From CAG-791 sp045130475 (lineage in GTDB: Bacteria > Bacillota > Clostridia > Lachnospirales > Lachnospiraceae): 64,000 nt of DNA. The stretch spans positions 1 to 64,000 of the forward strand of contig JBGUPU010000062.1 of the NCBI GenBank assembly GCA_045130475.1, written 5' to 3'. Below are positions 50,992 to 60,612 of the stretch, in pieces. Under the pieces are notes generated by a model. That model was not told the origin of the DNA. It did no database searches and saw only the letters and a program-made list of their open reading frames with translations. Both the position numbers and the translations under genes were made by a program. How positions within the stretch are numbered: position 1 is the stretch's first letter; every line of letters starts with the position of its first letter.

Positions 50992-52188
50992 TCACTGGAT
51001 ATCCAGATCAATGCCTGCAATTACTTCCTGAATTTTGCGTTCGCATGCGGCATAGCTGCTGCCTTTTACAATCAGCTGGCCGATTCTGTCTTTCGCAGTA
51101 GTAAATTCGTTGACCTGATCTCCTTCTTCAATGATCAGGGAGAGGTCGTAGATGTCCTCGGACTTAAGAAACTCTTCCGGTATAGAAATCTTTTTCACTG
51201 TACCGCTCTTTGGAGAAAACAGCATTCTGGAGGCATTTGCCACTTTTTTATGCTCTCCCTGCCTGAAGAACTCCACAGGATCTTCTCCCATGGCAAGCAG
51301 AACGATCATCTTATAGTAATCAATACCATAATAAATGCTGACAAGTTCAGGAAGACATGTTGCGCCTACTCTTCCTGTCAGCTCGAGCAGATAGACCTTT
51401 CCGTCCCTCATGATGAGGTCGATATTCACTGCGCAGTTGTCCAGTCCCAGTGAGCGGATCGCCTTCTCGCATTCGCTGATGACGGACTTCTCCTGCTCAT
51501 CCGTCAGATCCAGAGGCACATAGTGTCCAACCGGAATTGCTGTATGGCTCATGTAGGTATTGTCCCCGTGAGGGAGAATGAACAGAATTTCCCCCTTGTA
51601 GACAAATGCCTGTGCGCCGAGCTCAACACCGGAAATATATTCTTCAAGGACGAAATAATCGACCTTTGAAAGTTCTTTGACCGCAGCATAAGCTTCATTG
51701 AGATCTTCTTCATTCTTGCAGATATAGACGCCATTGCTGCCCTGAAGATCCACTGCCTTAAGTACCACAGGATACTGCAGCGATTTCATGGCCTCGGCAA
51801 TCTCCTCAGCGTTTGAGACCTCAAAAAAGGGGGCTGTGTTAACATTGTGCTCGCGAAAAGCCCTCTTCATATGCTGCTTGTCGTTACAGCGGTCGGCAGC
51901 ATCAGCCGTCAGGCCGACCAGTCCCAGTTTTTCACATACATACCCCAGGCTTCGAATTCCCAGATCGATACAGCATGTTGCAATTCCATCTATTTTGAAA
52001 TCAATCGCAGCCTTCAAAACCTCTTCAGGTTTGGTAATATCTGCATATGATATTTCATCAGCAGCTGCAAAACCGGGATAATTACCGGGAATACTTGCGA
52101 CAACTGTCTTATATCCGAGCTCCTTTGCCGCCTCGATCAGATTCTTCTGCGGAAATCCCGCACCTAAAACCATTAATTTCTTTTCCAT
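50992..52188 (-). CDS. ATP-grasp ligase, first of a tandem pair
   Basis: This 398-residue ATP-grasp protein starts MEKKLMVLGAGFPQKNLI, with an N-domain reading DGIATCCIDLGIRSLGYVCEKLGL. That segment parallels DGITSIGSDVAVATMNYVSEKMGL in its neighbour. The core has YPVVLKAVDLQGSNGVYIC and FVLEEYISGVELGAQAF. It also has the metal site VYLLELTGRVGATCLPEL, with Glu but not the usual Asn. The ATG at 52188 follows AGAGGA. Its stop is 129 bases before the next gene. Possible reactions include amino-acid or carboxylate ligation; carbamoyl-phosphate-synthase-type activity is unlikely given the length. Substrate unknown. Confidence 0.85.
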   Translation of the reverse strand: MEKKLMVLGAGFPQKNLIEAAKELGYKTVVASIPGNYPGFAAADEISYADITKPEEVLKAAIDFKIDGIATCCIDLGIRSLGYVCEKLGLVGLTADAADRCNDKQHMKRAFREHNVNTAPFFEVSNAEEIAEAMKSLQYPVVLKAVDLQGSNGVYICKNEEDLNEAYAAVKELSKVDYFVLEEYISGVELGAQAFVYKGEILFILPHGDNTYMSHTAIPVGHYVPLDLTDEQEKSVISECEKAIRSLGLDNCAVNIDLIMRDGKVYLLELTGRVGATCLPELVSIYYGIDYYKMIVLLAMGEDPVEFFRQGEHKKVANASRMLFSPKSGTVKKISIPEEFLKSEDIYDLSLIIEEGDQVNEFTTAKDRIGQLIVKGSSYAACERKIQEVIAGIDLDIQ

Positions 52189-52250
52189 TTTGTCCTCTGT
52201 AAATATTTTCTTTTCCCGCAAGGTCCTGTGCAATGCGCCGGACTGCTTCA

Positions 52251-53168
52251 TTATAATTTCCCTATCACGATAAACAAATCATTAAAAAGTCTGATTGGCA
52301 GCGAAAAGTCCTTGAACTTCGGATCTGTCAAAAGAGAAATTCTGCTGCGGATATTCTTTTTGTAACCCGCCACTTTCATCAGCTCACCGAGCTTGTCGGG
52401 ATAATCTGCGCCATATTGCCTGATCACCTCTTTGGCATTATTTTCATGAATGTTGGAACGCACTGTCACGCGCTTTCTGACGTACAGGAGATTCTTCATG
52501 AATTTATCTCTCGACGAGGTTCCGGTGATCGACAGGTTTTCGCCGGTCTGGCGATAATCAATATAGGCATTCTCATCGTACACAACTTTGCCCAGCCAGT
52601 ATCCTATGAGCGCGATATAGGTATCGTGACCGGAGATCTTCTGAACCTTCCTTCCGAAGAGGAGCTTCTGCATGTCATTGTTATAGACCATCGTACATCC
52701 GCGGATCCCGATAAACACAGAGAGCTTGTATTTTGTGATCGTCCCCTCCCAGCTGTTGGCCTTGCGGATAAAATGATCGTTCTCATCAACAACATTCAGA
52801 TCCGAATAGTAGACCATGGGGCCTTCAAAACCATCCTCTTCGATCATTTCGACAGCGCGGATCAGTTTTTCGGGAAGCCAGATGTCGTCCTGATCCGAAA
52901 ATGCGTAGTAGGCGCCTTCTTCCGGCTCCTGATGTTCGGTCAGCCACATAAAAGAACGGATATATCCGACATTATCGCCAAAGACAACGTCCATGTTGGA
53001 ATAACGCTCTGCATATTCTTTCAGAATATCTGCTGTCCCGTCTTTGGATCCGTCATCCCGGACATGAAGCTTTACCAGCACAGACTCCTGCTTAAGGATG
53101 CTGTCCAGTTCTTCCCGCAGATACTTTTCCCCATTGTATGTGGAGAGAAATACATGTACTGTTTTCAA
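52251..53168 (-). CDS. GT2 glycosyltransferase, rhamnosyltransferase-like
   Basis: This 305-residue GT-A enzyme has VFLSTYNGEKYLREELDSIL at the start and HVRDDGSKDGTADIL. The metal-binding DQDD motif is in FSDQDDIWLPEKL, and GHDTYIALIGYW is near residue 199. DQDD-type GT2 proteins are often rhamnosyl- or galactofuranosyltransferases. With dTDP-rhamnose and UDP-Galf genes in the locus, either is possible. The start codon is TTG at 53168, six bases after GGAGG; no ATG fits. It is cytosolic or peripheral, with no membrane segment. Confidence 0.9.
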   Translation of the reverse strand: MKTVHVFLSTYNGEKYLREELDSILKQESVLVKLHVRDDGSKDGTADILKEYAERYSNMDVVFGDNVGYIRSFMWLTEHQEPEEGAYYAFSDQDDIWLPEKLIRAVEMIEEDGFEGPMVYYSDLNVVDENDHFIRKANSWEGTITKYKLSVFIGIRGCTMVYNNDMQKLLFGRKVQKISGHDTYIALIGYWLGKVVYDENAYIDYRQTGENLSITGTSSRDKFMKNLLYVRKRVTVRSNIHENNAKEVIRQYGADYPDKLGELMKVAGYKKNIRSRISLLTDPKFKDFSLPIRLFNDLFIVIGKL

Positions 53169-53255
53169 AATATTCCTCCGGCTGTAGAAGCGGATTGTCC
53201 GGCACAGTTAACATATGCTGTACTATACCATGATGTCCGGATCACCGCTCAGAAT

Positions 53256-54194
53256 TCAGAGATTTCGTGTTCCCTTTACCACCGTCTGCTTATATTGGTT
53301 GACGGCGATATAGGTTCTTCCGATATATTCTCCCGCTATACCCAGCTGCAGCATAATCAGCCCGGTGCAGATTAAAAGTGCGAGAATCGCAGCAGCTGCT
53401 CCGGATACCGGAATAGAAAAACCGATTTTAAGAATGATGGCCAGCACGAGTCCGATCAAGCCTGCGGCCCCCAGCAGAAGGCCTATAATCATACCGATTC
53501 GAAGGGGCTTCACAGAGAAGGCCGTAAGTCCGTTGGCCCAAAGCGCAAGAGATTTTTTGAATGTGTAATTTGATCTTCCTGCTGCCCTCGCCCTCTCTTC
53601 CATGGGGACCATAACGATATCTCTGGTAGTCCTGAGCGAAAGGCCCTCAAGATAGGGAAATACATTTGCGTATTCTCCCATCGCTTTGCAGATATAGTTC
53701 TGTCTGGCAATAAAATTACTGAAGACCAGATCGTCCGGCTTTTCAAGAAGGATCTTTGTCATTTCGTGGTTCAGCAAGCTTCCGAATCGCTTGACGCCGC
53801 CCTCCTGTTTCCTGGCATATCTGGCCATAGCCATATCATGCCCCTGTTCAAGAGGCTCGATCAGGTCCCACAGCCTGTCCAGGGGAATCTGACCGTCATC
53901 GTCCACATTGACCACGTACTCTCCGCTCACTCTGCGGTAAGCCTCAAGAACAGCTCCATGTTTACCTACATTCGCTGCAAGGTCAACCACTTTGATCCGG
54001 GGATTCTCATCCGCCCTGGCATAAAGACGCTCAATTACCTTATCCGGGGAACAATCATTTACTGCCACAACCTCATAGTCGTAAACAGCCTCTTTTTCCT
54101 TCATACGGGAAATGATCTCATCCAGAACACCGTCAATTGTCCGGGAACTATTATAACATGGAATTACAAAGCTGATTGTTTTTCTGTGCTCCAT
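53256..54194 (-). CDS. Polyprenyl-phosphate glycosyltransferase (GtrB/ArnC-like)
   Basis: This 312-residue GT2 protein has a cytosolic catalytic domain: FVIPCYNSSRTIDGVLDEI, VAVNDCSPDKV and NVDDDGQIPLDRLW. Two membrane segments follow near 230-255 and 265-290. That layout matches GtrB and ArnC, which attach a sugar to undecaprenyl phosphate. The lipid-linked sugar would feed membrane GT-C enzymes such as YfhO or DUF2142. GAAAGG precedes the ATG. An internal promoter at 54259-54287 lies just upstream, so this gene and those downstream may be expressed separately from the first half of the locus. Confidence 0.92.
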   Translation of the reverse strand: MEHRKTISFVIPCYNSSRTIDGVLDEIISRMKEKEAVYDYEVVAVNDCSPDKVIERLYARADENPRIKVVDLAANVGKHGAVLEAYRRVSGEYVVNVDDDGQIPLDRLWDLIEPLEQGHDMAMARYARKQEGGVKRFGSLLNHEMTKILLEKPDDLVFSNFIARQNYICKAMGEYANVFPYLEGLSLRTTRDIVMVPMEERARAAGRSNYTFKKSLALWANGLTAFSVKPLRIGMIIGLLLGAAGLIGLVLAIILKIGFSIPVSGAAAAILALLICTGLIMLQLGIAGEYIGRTYIAVNQYKQTVVKGTRNL

Positions 54195-54258
54195 GAAAAC
54201 ACCTTTCTCATAATGTAATTCTTTCTCGAGCTCTTTGCCATTAGGATAAAACTAGTCT

Positions 54259-54287
54259 ATTTTACATAATCATGCTGTGAATATCAA
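54259..54287 (-). promoter_or_regulatory. Internal promoter within the polysaccharide locus
   Basis: On the minus strand TTGATA (54282-54287), a 17-base spacer and TAAAAT (54259-54264) lie in the 150-base gap between glf and the GtrB-like gene. Confidence 0.5.
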
Positions 54288-54344
54288 GATTCACTTTATC
54301 TTTCATTGATTTTTCTTTTGCACACTAAATATTCCTGCCCTTTA

Positions 54345-55484
54345 TTATCTGGCAGCGGACAGGATCTTTTCGGCTGCATTCAGAGCAGATGCAATGACCT
54401 GATCCATATCATAATACTTGTACTCACCAAGCCTTCCGCCGAACACTACTTTTTCTTCTGCGGCCGCAAGTTTTTTGTACTGCTCATAGAGTTTTCCGTT
54501 CTTTTCATCGTTTACCGGATAATAAGGTTCGTCGCCCGGCTTCCAGGCAGAGCTGAACTCACGGCTGATCACAGTTTTGGGAAGATCGTTTCCTTCATCA
54601 TCCTTTCCGAACTCAAACCATTTGTGTTCAATGATTCTGGTCCAGGGAGTCTCTCTGTCTGTATAGTTGACTGCGGCATTGCCCTGGAAATTGGGCATAT
54701 CCAGCAGTTCCGTCTCGAAACGGACACTGCGGTACTCCAGTGTTCCATGACAGAATCCGTAGAAAGCATCGATCGCGCCGGTGTAGATCACCTGCTCCGC
54801 CATGGCATCCCATGTCTCACGGTCTTTTAGATAGTCACACTCTAAACGAACTTCGATTCCGTCGAGCATATTCTCAACCATCTTTGTATATCCGCCGACG
54901 GGAATTCCCTGGAACAGGGCATTAAAGTAATTGTTGTCAAATGTCAGACGGACGGGCAGCCTGCGGATGATAAAAGCGGGAAGCTCGGTGCAGGGGCGGC
55001 CCCACTGCTTCTCGGTGTAGCCCTTTACCAGTTTCTCGTAGATATCTGTTCCGACCAGACTGATCGCCTGTTCCTCCAGATTCTTCGGCTCCGTGATCCC
55101 GGCAGCTTTCTTCTGTTCTTCAATCTTGGCAGCCGCCTCCTGAGGTGTCACGACACCCCACATCTTATTAAACGTATACATATTAAAAGGAAGGGAGTAC
55201 AGTTCGCCGTGATAATTCGCCACAGGGGAATTGGTAAAACGGTTGAACTCCGCAAAACGGTTCACATACTCCCAGACCCTGCGGTCATTTGTGTGGAAAA
55301 TATGAGCACCGTATTTATGCACATGGATTCCCTCGATTTTTTCTGTATAGACATTGCCGGCAATATTCGGACGTCTGTCGATCACAAGAACTTTTTTGCC
55401 TGCTGCTTTGGCTTCATGAGCAAAAACAGCTCCAAACAGTCCCGCTCCCACTATAAGAAAATCGTACTGTGTCTTCTGTACCAT
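54345..55484 (-). CDS. glf: UDP-galactopyranose mutase
   Basis: This flavoenzyme converts UDP-galactopyranose to UDP-galactofuranose. The 379-residue protein has the FAD-binding motif VGAGLFGAVFAHEA at the N-terminus and EKIEGIHVHKYGAHIFHTND, typical of Glf. It also has KGYTEKQWGRPCTELP and YTGAIDAFYGFCHGTLEYRSVRFE. The ATG at 55484 follows GGAGG; the TTG one codon earlier is less likely. It implies that the polymer contains galactofuranose, so one of the GT2 proteins nearby should be a galactofuranosyltransferase. Confidence 0.97.
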   Translation of the reverse strand: MVQKTQYDFLIVGAGLFGAVFAHEAKAAGKKVLVIDRRPNIAGNVYTEKIEGIHVHKYGAHIFHTNDRRVWEYVNRFAEFNRFTNSPVANYHGELYSLPFNMYTFNKMWGVVTPQEAAAKIEEQKKAAGITEPKNLEEQAISLVGTDIYEKLVKGYTEKQWGRPCTELPAFIIRRLPVRLTFDNNYFNALFQGIPVGGYTKMVENMLDGIEVRLECDYLKDRETWDAMAEQVIYTGAIDAFYGFCHGTLEYRSVRFETELLDMPNFQGNAAVNYTDRETPWTRIIEHKWFEFGKDDEGNDLPKTVISREFSSAWKPGDEPYYPVNDEKNGKLYEQYKKLAAAEEKVVFGGRLGEYKYYDMDQVIASALNAAEKILSAAR

Positions 55485-55525
55485 CAAAAAATCCTCCTCT
55501 CATATGCTATCCTGCTGTCAATCCC

Positions 55526-58288
55526 TTATACAGATGGTATAGCGGAAATCAATACCATAATAATATTAAAAATAAAGGCAATATGAATTATACAATTCCA
55601 CATCAGCAGCTTCCTGACAGAAGATACGGTCCTGTTCCTGTTCTTCTGCGTTTCTTCACCGGCTTCAGAGGTATTTACCAGACACAGGATCGGGAACAGC
55701 ATGATCGGAATAAAGTATCTTCCCTGCAGTCCGGTAATATAGAGGGACGTCTTCGGTGTGTGGGCAAGAAGCATGGCAGCCCCCACCAGAAGCACTGACG
55801 GAATCGTCCCCACTCCGCATAAAACTTTACTGATATGCCTGAGTGACAAATTGTTTCTGCTCTTGTATATGACTGATCCCAATATGAACATAAAAGCACA
55901 GGAATAGAGCCATGGCATCTGTATATCCTGCAGCGAGCCCATTTTTCCCCCGAAGAACTCGTATACCAGCCTGCTCCCTTCCTGGAAGAAGGTATTGCCG
56001 TAAAGCCGTATAACCCTCAGGGGGTGGGAAATCAGATCCGAAAAAGTGTATACTGCTTTTCCCGAAAACATACTTACATTGCCTGTTGAGCCCGGAAGCA
56101 GACGGTTTAAAAGGCTGGTTGTATTTCTCTGCAGGAATCCAAAACACAGAAAGCCTCCAAACAAAAGGAAAAAGGCTTTGTTTTTCGGCCAATCCCATCT
56201 TCTTTCCAGAGGTATCAGCAGCAAAAAGACGCACAAAAATACATAGACGCCGCCCTTTACAGCCGCCATCTGCAATGACGTAAGCAAGAGCAGGATCACA
56301 TCCATCTTTCCGGGAACACCTTTGTCCAGGGCAAAATAAACACAATATGAAAAGAACAACAGCGCAATCGCGTTTAAAATACAGTCGTAGGAAAAAGATG
56401 CCGCCTGCTGTAATCCGATCGGAAGGGTCGCATAGATGAGAAACACTTCTTTCAGACCCTGCAGTTTCCTGATCGCCAGATAAGTGATCAGAACATAGGC
56501 GATCAGGTTGAACAGTCTTCCCAGCAGATACATCGGAGTCGTAGAGAGCCGCAGAATTCTTCCAAGCACGATCCCGAGCGCAGAAGGAAGAAAATACAGG
56601 GGATCAACGTTGGAATCTGTAGCTCTTGTGACACAAGGCACAAGTTCCTGCGCAGGTACATGGGTGAAAAGCTCTGTATAGATCCGCCTGTAGTCATCCG
56701 TAGTAGTGTAGTATGTGTAGTACTCCTCTGTTCTGATGTCCGTTTCTCTTCGATAATCATACCCGACATACTCTTCAGGTTTTTCAATTCCCATCAGGCG
56801 ATTGGACAGATTATATGCCGTATCAATATGTGCATATTCATCCGGTACAGAATAAACCGGAATGATGAGCATATATAAAATACCCAGGAACAGGCAGAAC
56901 GGAATGTAGATCCTCTGCGCATTCCATTTCCTGACCACGATCATGTAAAAACACATGACCAGGAAGAGGAAAATCAGGATTGAAAAGGCCAGATACAGCG
57001 TGCGCAGAAAATAGTAATCCGAATAAGAGGCTGTCAGCAGCGGCAGTTTCCCGGTCCTTCTGTTTCCAAAAAGGGACTTTGCTGCAGATCTGGCCTCACC
57101 GATATAAAAGTGAACTTCTGAGGAAGAAAAGTTTACGGGTTCAATACGTATTTCAAAAGTCTTTCCGGCTGACTTTGCAAATTCATTCTCCAGATAAAAC
57201 TTCCACACGGATTTTGAAGACGGAAGTGAAGACACATGAATATACCGGTCATAATAGGAAAGATCTTTTTCTACATTGGTAACCCCTACATGCAGCATTG
57301 CTCTGCTGTCTGCCTTTGGCGCCGCCACCTGAAAAGAGAGGGATGACAGATAATCCTCCTGGGCAGTAAACGTCTCTGTGAGGATATCATCAGACGAGTC
57401 CATCACAATGGATTCGTTCTCATAAACAGGATCCGGGCAGTGGACGATCTCAATGGGATTCTCCTGGAGCAGAAGAGGTTCAATATTATTTTTGTATACA
57501 AAAACAGACAGAAAGAGAAATAAAACAACTGTCATCAAAAACAGAAGAGCTTTTTTATATTTCATAAATAGAGCTCTGCTGAATTCGGTCAGCTTATTTT
57601 TGTTCTCTGAAGAATCTTCCGGGGAAACAGCGGTTTTCTGCGCCCTGTGAAAAAGAGTCTGCCACAGGCCGACTAAAATCCACATAAAGAAGAAGATGCT
57701 GCCCTTGATCAGTGCTTCGAAATTGATCAACTGCCTCTCCTGGTAGACGCAGGTAAAGATCAGAGCATACAGTCTTCTGTGTATATTGCCCACATACAGC
57801 TCTGACTCGTTTTTCTCGCGCGCACTCATCGGGAGGTAAATTTTTGCTTTGATGTTTTTGCCGACAATAAACAGGGAGACATCCTTCCCCTCTGAATCAT
57901 CAAAAGCAAGCGGAATGAAATTCCCTACCTGGGGCAGGGTGTTTTTCATCAGCAATTCATACCTCGAGACAATCTCTCCGGTCGAATTGTCCCGCAGATA
58001 AAACACAACCGTGTCATTTCCGTATTCTACTCTCTGCGTAACATGGAACTTAAAGTTGATGCCCTTAAAATGGTTCCGGCGGATCTTGAAATCTGTCCGG
58101 ATCTCCATATTTTCTTCAAATTCCAGCTTTGCATCGGTGGTCGTGCCAAATGCGTCCGATGAATTGACCGTCTTTCCTCTTAGTGCAGCAATTAAAGTCA
58201 CAGCCAAAATCAGACCTGCGACCAGATAATATACAGTATTCCAAAGACCGGCTTTCTTTTTTTTCAACAGGGATTCTGATTTTTCCAT
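55526..58288 (-). CDS. DUF2142 family polytopic membrane protein
   Basis: This 920-residue protein is of the DUF2142 type, found in capsule and wall-polysaccharide loci and thought to be GT-C-like. An N-terminal membrane segment (about 16-36) leads into a mixed soluble and membrane region. From about 430 on it has a dense run of about 12 hydrophobic segments. The characteristic external motif is VPDEYAHIDTAYNLSNRLMG near residue 490, with an acidic DE pair typical of GT-C enzymes. The ATG at 58288 follows AGGTG; a GTG two codons earlier is possible. It may be a glycosyltransferase using lipid-linked sugars or a polymerase. Confidence 0.85.
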   Translation of the reverse strand: MEKSESLLKKKKAGLWNTVYYLVAGLILAVTLIAALRGKTVNSSDAFGTTTDAKLEFEENMEIRTDFKIRRNHFKGINFKFHVTQRVEYGNDTVVFYLRDNSTGEIVSRYELLMKNTLPQVGNFIPLAFDDSEGKDVSLFIVGKNIKAKIYLPMSAREKNESELYVGNIHRRLYALIFTCVYQERQLINFEALIKGSIFFFMWILVGLWQTLFHRAQKTAVSPEDSSENKNKLTEFSRALFMKYKKALLFLMTVVLFLFLSVFVYKNNIEPLLLQENPIEIVHCPDPVYENESIVMDSSDDILTETFTAQEDYLSSLSFQVAAPKADSRAMLHVGVTNVEKDLSYYDRYIHVSSLPSSKSVWKFYLENEFAKSAGKTFEIRIEPVNFSSSEVHFYIGEARSAAKSLFGNRRTGKLPLLTASYSDYYFLRTLYLAFSILIFLFLVMCFYMIVVRKWNAQRIYIPFCLFLGILYMLIIPVYSVPDEYAHIDTAYNLSNRLMGIEKPEEYVGYDYRRETDIRTEEYYTYYTTTDDYRRIYTELFTHVPAQELVPCVTRATDSNVDPLYFLPSALGIVLGRILRLSTTPMYLLGRLFNLIAYVLITYLAIRKLQGLKEVFLIYATLPIGLQQAASFSYDCILNAIALLFFSYCVYFALDKGVPGKMDVILLLLTSLQMAAVKGGVYVFLCVFLLLIPLERRWDWPKNKAFFLLFGGFLCFGFLQRNTTSLLNRLLPGSTGNVSMFSGKAVYTFSDLISHPLRVIRLYGNTFFQEGSRLVYEFFGGKMGSLQDIQMPWLYSCAFMFILGSVIYKSRNNLSLRHISKVLCGVGTIPSVLLVGAAMLLAHTPKTSLYITGLQGRYFIPIMLFPILCLVNTSEAGEETQKNRNRTVSSVRKLLMWNCIIHIAFIFNIIMVLISAIPSV

Positions 58289-58307
58289 ATACACCTGTTC
58301 CTGTTTA

Positions 58308-59507
58308 TTATTCTACCTCATAACTCATAACATGAATGCTGGGATACTTCGTGTAAACAGTCACTTTTCTTTCCTGGTCATCATGAACTGTTGTCCTGGT
58401 TCTGCTGCTCACATTCCTCTGTCCGTCGATGAATCCCCTCAGAGAAAGCCTGCTTCCCGGATAGAAGGTCTCGTCCTCATCAGATTCAACATCAAGCACA
58501 TAGCACTCATCGGCATTTCCGGATACATGCACATTGACATAAGTGGATGTATCAACCCTGGAAAACCGGTCTACGACAAACTCTCCCTCTATTATCCTTC
58601 CGCAGTAGGAATAGGGATTCTCTCTGATCGATGCATATGTACCGCGCTCCGCATCAGATTGAACTTCCCCATAGACAGGATCGATCTGCAGACACTGATA
58701 ACCGTAGTAGTCCGTATCGTCTTTCAGTTCATCCCGGACAGTTCCCGTATAGTATCCATAGATCGTGACTTTATCTCCCTCTTTCATATTGGCCATCATA
58801 GGCTGAGAGGATTTGAATCCCGATGTGTTGACATAGTCTCCGGTGATCATCCCGACCTCTTCACTCGCAATCCGGTAAGAACATGTCCAGGATGATTCTT
58901 CATAATACTCAACAACACCTGTTACAAATACATATTTCCCTATATATCCTTTATCCCTGATCAGTTTCCGCGTAAGTTTCAGGGCATCCCGCTTGATCTC
59001 TGAAACATGATCGCCGTTGGCAGTCAGAGTCTCGTGGACCAGTTCTCCGTCTTTATATTCGCTGCGGCACCCGTACAAAACGCCTGAATCATAAAGGCTG
59101 TCTTTATATTCCGACTTTGATTTATATTTCCGGAACCAGTGGTGTCTGCCGGAGAGATAGACGCCTTCTTCCCAGGTACCGTCGCTAAATTCAATCTTTC
59201 CGTATCCGTCAAATTTTCCTTTTTTCCAATTGCCTGTGTATGTCAGTTCTCCATCAGCATCTGTAAAAACACCTGAGCCTTCAGGAACGCCGGATACAGT
59301 ATATCCGGTATAGGTTCCTTCATAATCGGTATCGCTCCAGGAAATGGAAATACGAAGGGTATCCTCTTCGCCCTCTGTCTCTGCAGCTGTTCTCTTATCC
59401 TTTGCTCCTCTTGTAAAAACAACAAAAAGCAGAAGGAGAAGCAGTATTAAAGCTGCAGCTCCCGCATAATAAGGCTTCCTGCTAATAGATATCTTTCTTT
59501 TCTTCAT
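58308..59507 (-). CDS. Membrane-anchored MORN-repeat protein with OB-fold-like tail
   Basis: I do not recognise a characterised homologue. This 399-residue protein has one N-terminal membrane segment (about 14-33). A short acidic linker is followed by about three MORN-type repeats: YEGTYTGYTVSGVPEGSGVF, then YTGNWKKGKFDGYGKIEF and WEEGVYLSG (about 60-125). The C-terminal 240 residues contain two similar beta-rich blocks, YIGKYVFVTGVVEYY...KVTIYGYYTG and RIIEGEFVVDRF...RLSLRGFIDG, that resemble tRNA_anti-like OB folds. AGAGGA precedes the ATG. It lies between rfbC and DUF2142, so it is probably an exported partner of the glycan machinery. No catalytic motif was recognised. Confidence 0.7.
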   Translation of the reverse strand: MKKRKISISRKPYYAGAAALILLLLLLFVVFTRGAKDKRTAAETEGEEDTLRISISWSDTDYEGTYTGYTVSGVPEGSGVFTDADGELTYTGNWKKGKFDGYGKIEFSDGTWEEGVYLSGRHHWFRKYKSKSEYKDSLYDSGVLYGCRSEYKDGELVHETLTANGDHVSEIKRDALKLTRKLIRDKGYIGKYVFVTGVVEYYEESSWTCSYRIASEEVGMITGDYVNTSGFKSSQPMMANMKEGDKVTIYGYYTGTVRDELKDDTDYYGYQCLQIDPVYGEVQSDAERGTYASIRENPYSYCGRIIEGEFVVDRFSRVDTSTYVNVHVSGNADECYVLDVESDEDETFYPGSRLSLRGFIDGQRNVSSRTRTTVHDDQERKVTVYTKYPSIHVMSYEVE

Positions 59508-59534
59508 AGACAATCCTCTTAAAAACAGATCGGA

Positions 59535-60137
59535 TCAAAAATGAAATGCTTCTGACATTCCTTTCCAGACTTTATCCTTTTCACTGAGGTTGAGAGGCGT
59601 CCCGTCTTCCAGAGTATATCCGGCACTATCCGCCGTCCCCTTGTATTCTCCTACAACAGACGGCCATTCAATCCCGATCTCAGGATCATTCCACGCCATA
59701 CCGCTTTCATCACCGGGGCGGTAAAAATCTGTCACCTTATAGCAGAATTCCGCTTCATCACTGAGGACCAGAAAACCGTGCGCAAAGCCTTCCGAAATAT
59801 AAAACTGCTTTTTGTTCTCCTCGGAGAGAATAATCCCGTACCATTTTCCGAAGGTGTCACTGTTTTTCCGAAGATCGACCGCCACATCAAAGACTTCCCC
59901 CTTGATCACACGTACCAGTTTTCCCTGGGGATAGTGCTTCTGGAAGTGGAGTCCCCTCAGGACGCCTTTTGTGGACATGCTCTGATTATCCTGCACAAAT
60001 ACCATGTCCAGACCCGCTTCACGCATATCGTTCTGATTATATGTCTCCATAAAATATCCCCGGCTGTCGCCGTGTACTGTCGGCTCGATCACATAGAGAC
60101 CTTCAATATCCACTTTTGTTACTTTAATCTGTCCCAT
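59535..60137 (-). CDS. rfbC: dTDP-4-dehydrorhamnose 3,5-epimerase
   Basis: This is the third enzyme of dTDP-L-rhamnose synthesis. The 200-residue cupin shows the family segments HGDSRGYFMETYN, FVQDNQSMSTKGVLRGLHFQ with the active His, VRVIKGEVFDVAVDLRKNS and YISEGFAHGFLVLSDEAEFCYKVTDFY. Length and motifs are standard. It works with RfbD and RfbB encoded upstream; the thymidylyltransferase RfbA is not in the window. Confidence 0.96.
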   Translation of the reverse strand: MGQIKVTKVDIEGLYVIEPTVHGDSRGYFMETYNQNDMREAGLDMVFVQDNQSMSTKGVLRGLHFQKHYPQGKLVRVIKGEVFDVAVDLRKNSDTFGKWYGIILSEENKKQFYISEGFAHGFLVLSDEAEFCYKVTDFYRPGDESGMAWNDPEIGIEWPSVVGEYKGTADSAGYTLEDGTPLNLSEKDKVWKGMSEAFHF

Positions 60138-60248
60138 ACCAATCTCTTATCCTTTTATCAACCTCAATGACCAGTTCCAAACAACAGTTTATTGACAATA
60201 AGGCCTGTTATATACCTCGTATCCCGTACGCAGATACGGTCTGCAGGG

Positions 60249-60608
60249 CTATTCTTTATCTGTCAGCCCGCTTTCCACCAGTTTCTTATCCAGCATGGCA
60301 ATCGTCTGACTCATTCTGCGCACTTCGGCAGTAACCTTTGAGATCGCTACTGTGAGCGTGAAAATGATGACCAGCGATAAAAGAAAACCAAGGAAGAAAA
60401 TCATATTCATGGTCGACTGGATGCCAAGCGCCCTTGTGATCGTCCTGATCAGATCCGGGAAGAGAACCATGGGCACCAGTATTATATCCGCGAAGAACCA
60501 GACCAGGACATATTTCAGTTCCAGGATCCGTTTCCTGACCATGTTCACAATAACAGCAAGGCCGGCCCCGAGAAGTACCAGTAATATGATCTGTAAACGT
60601 AAAGACAT
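60249..60608 (-). CDS. DUF2304-like small membrane protein
   Basis: This 119-residue protein has three hydrophobic segments (about 4-23, 30-52, 63-87) and a cytosolic coiled-coil-like tail (about 88-119). It resembles DUF2304, a family that regularly sits next to DPM1-like GT2 genes. The stop of the GT2 gene at 60613 lies 4 bases before this start, so the pair is translated together. It may anchor the glycosyltransferase or help flip its lipid-linked product; this is inferred from the association. Confidence 0.83.
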   Translation of the reverse strand: MSLRLQIILLVLLGAGLAVIVNMVRKRILELKYVLVWFFADIILVPMVLFPDLIRTITRALGIQSTMNMIFFLGFLLSLVIIFTLTVAISKVTAEVRRMSQTIAMLDKKLVESGLTDKE

Positions 60609-60612
60609 TCTA

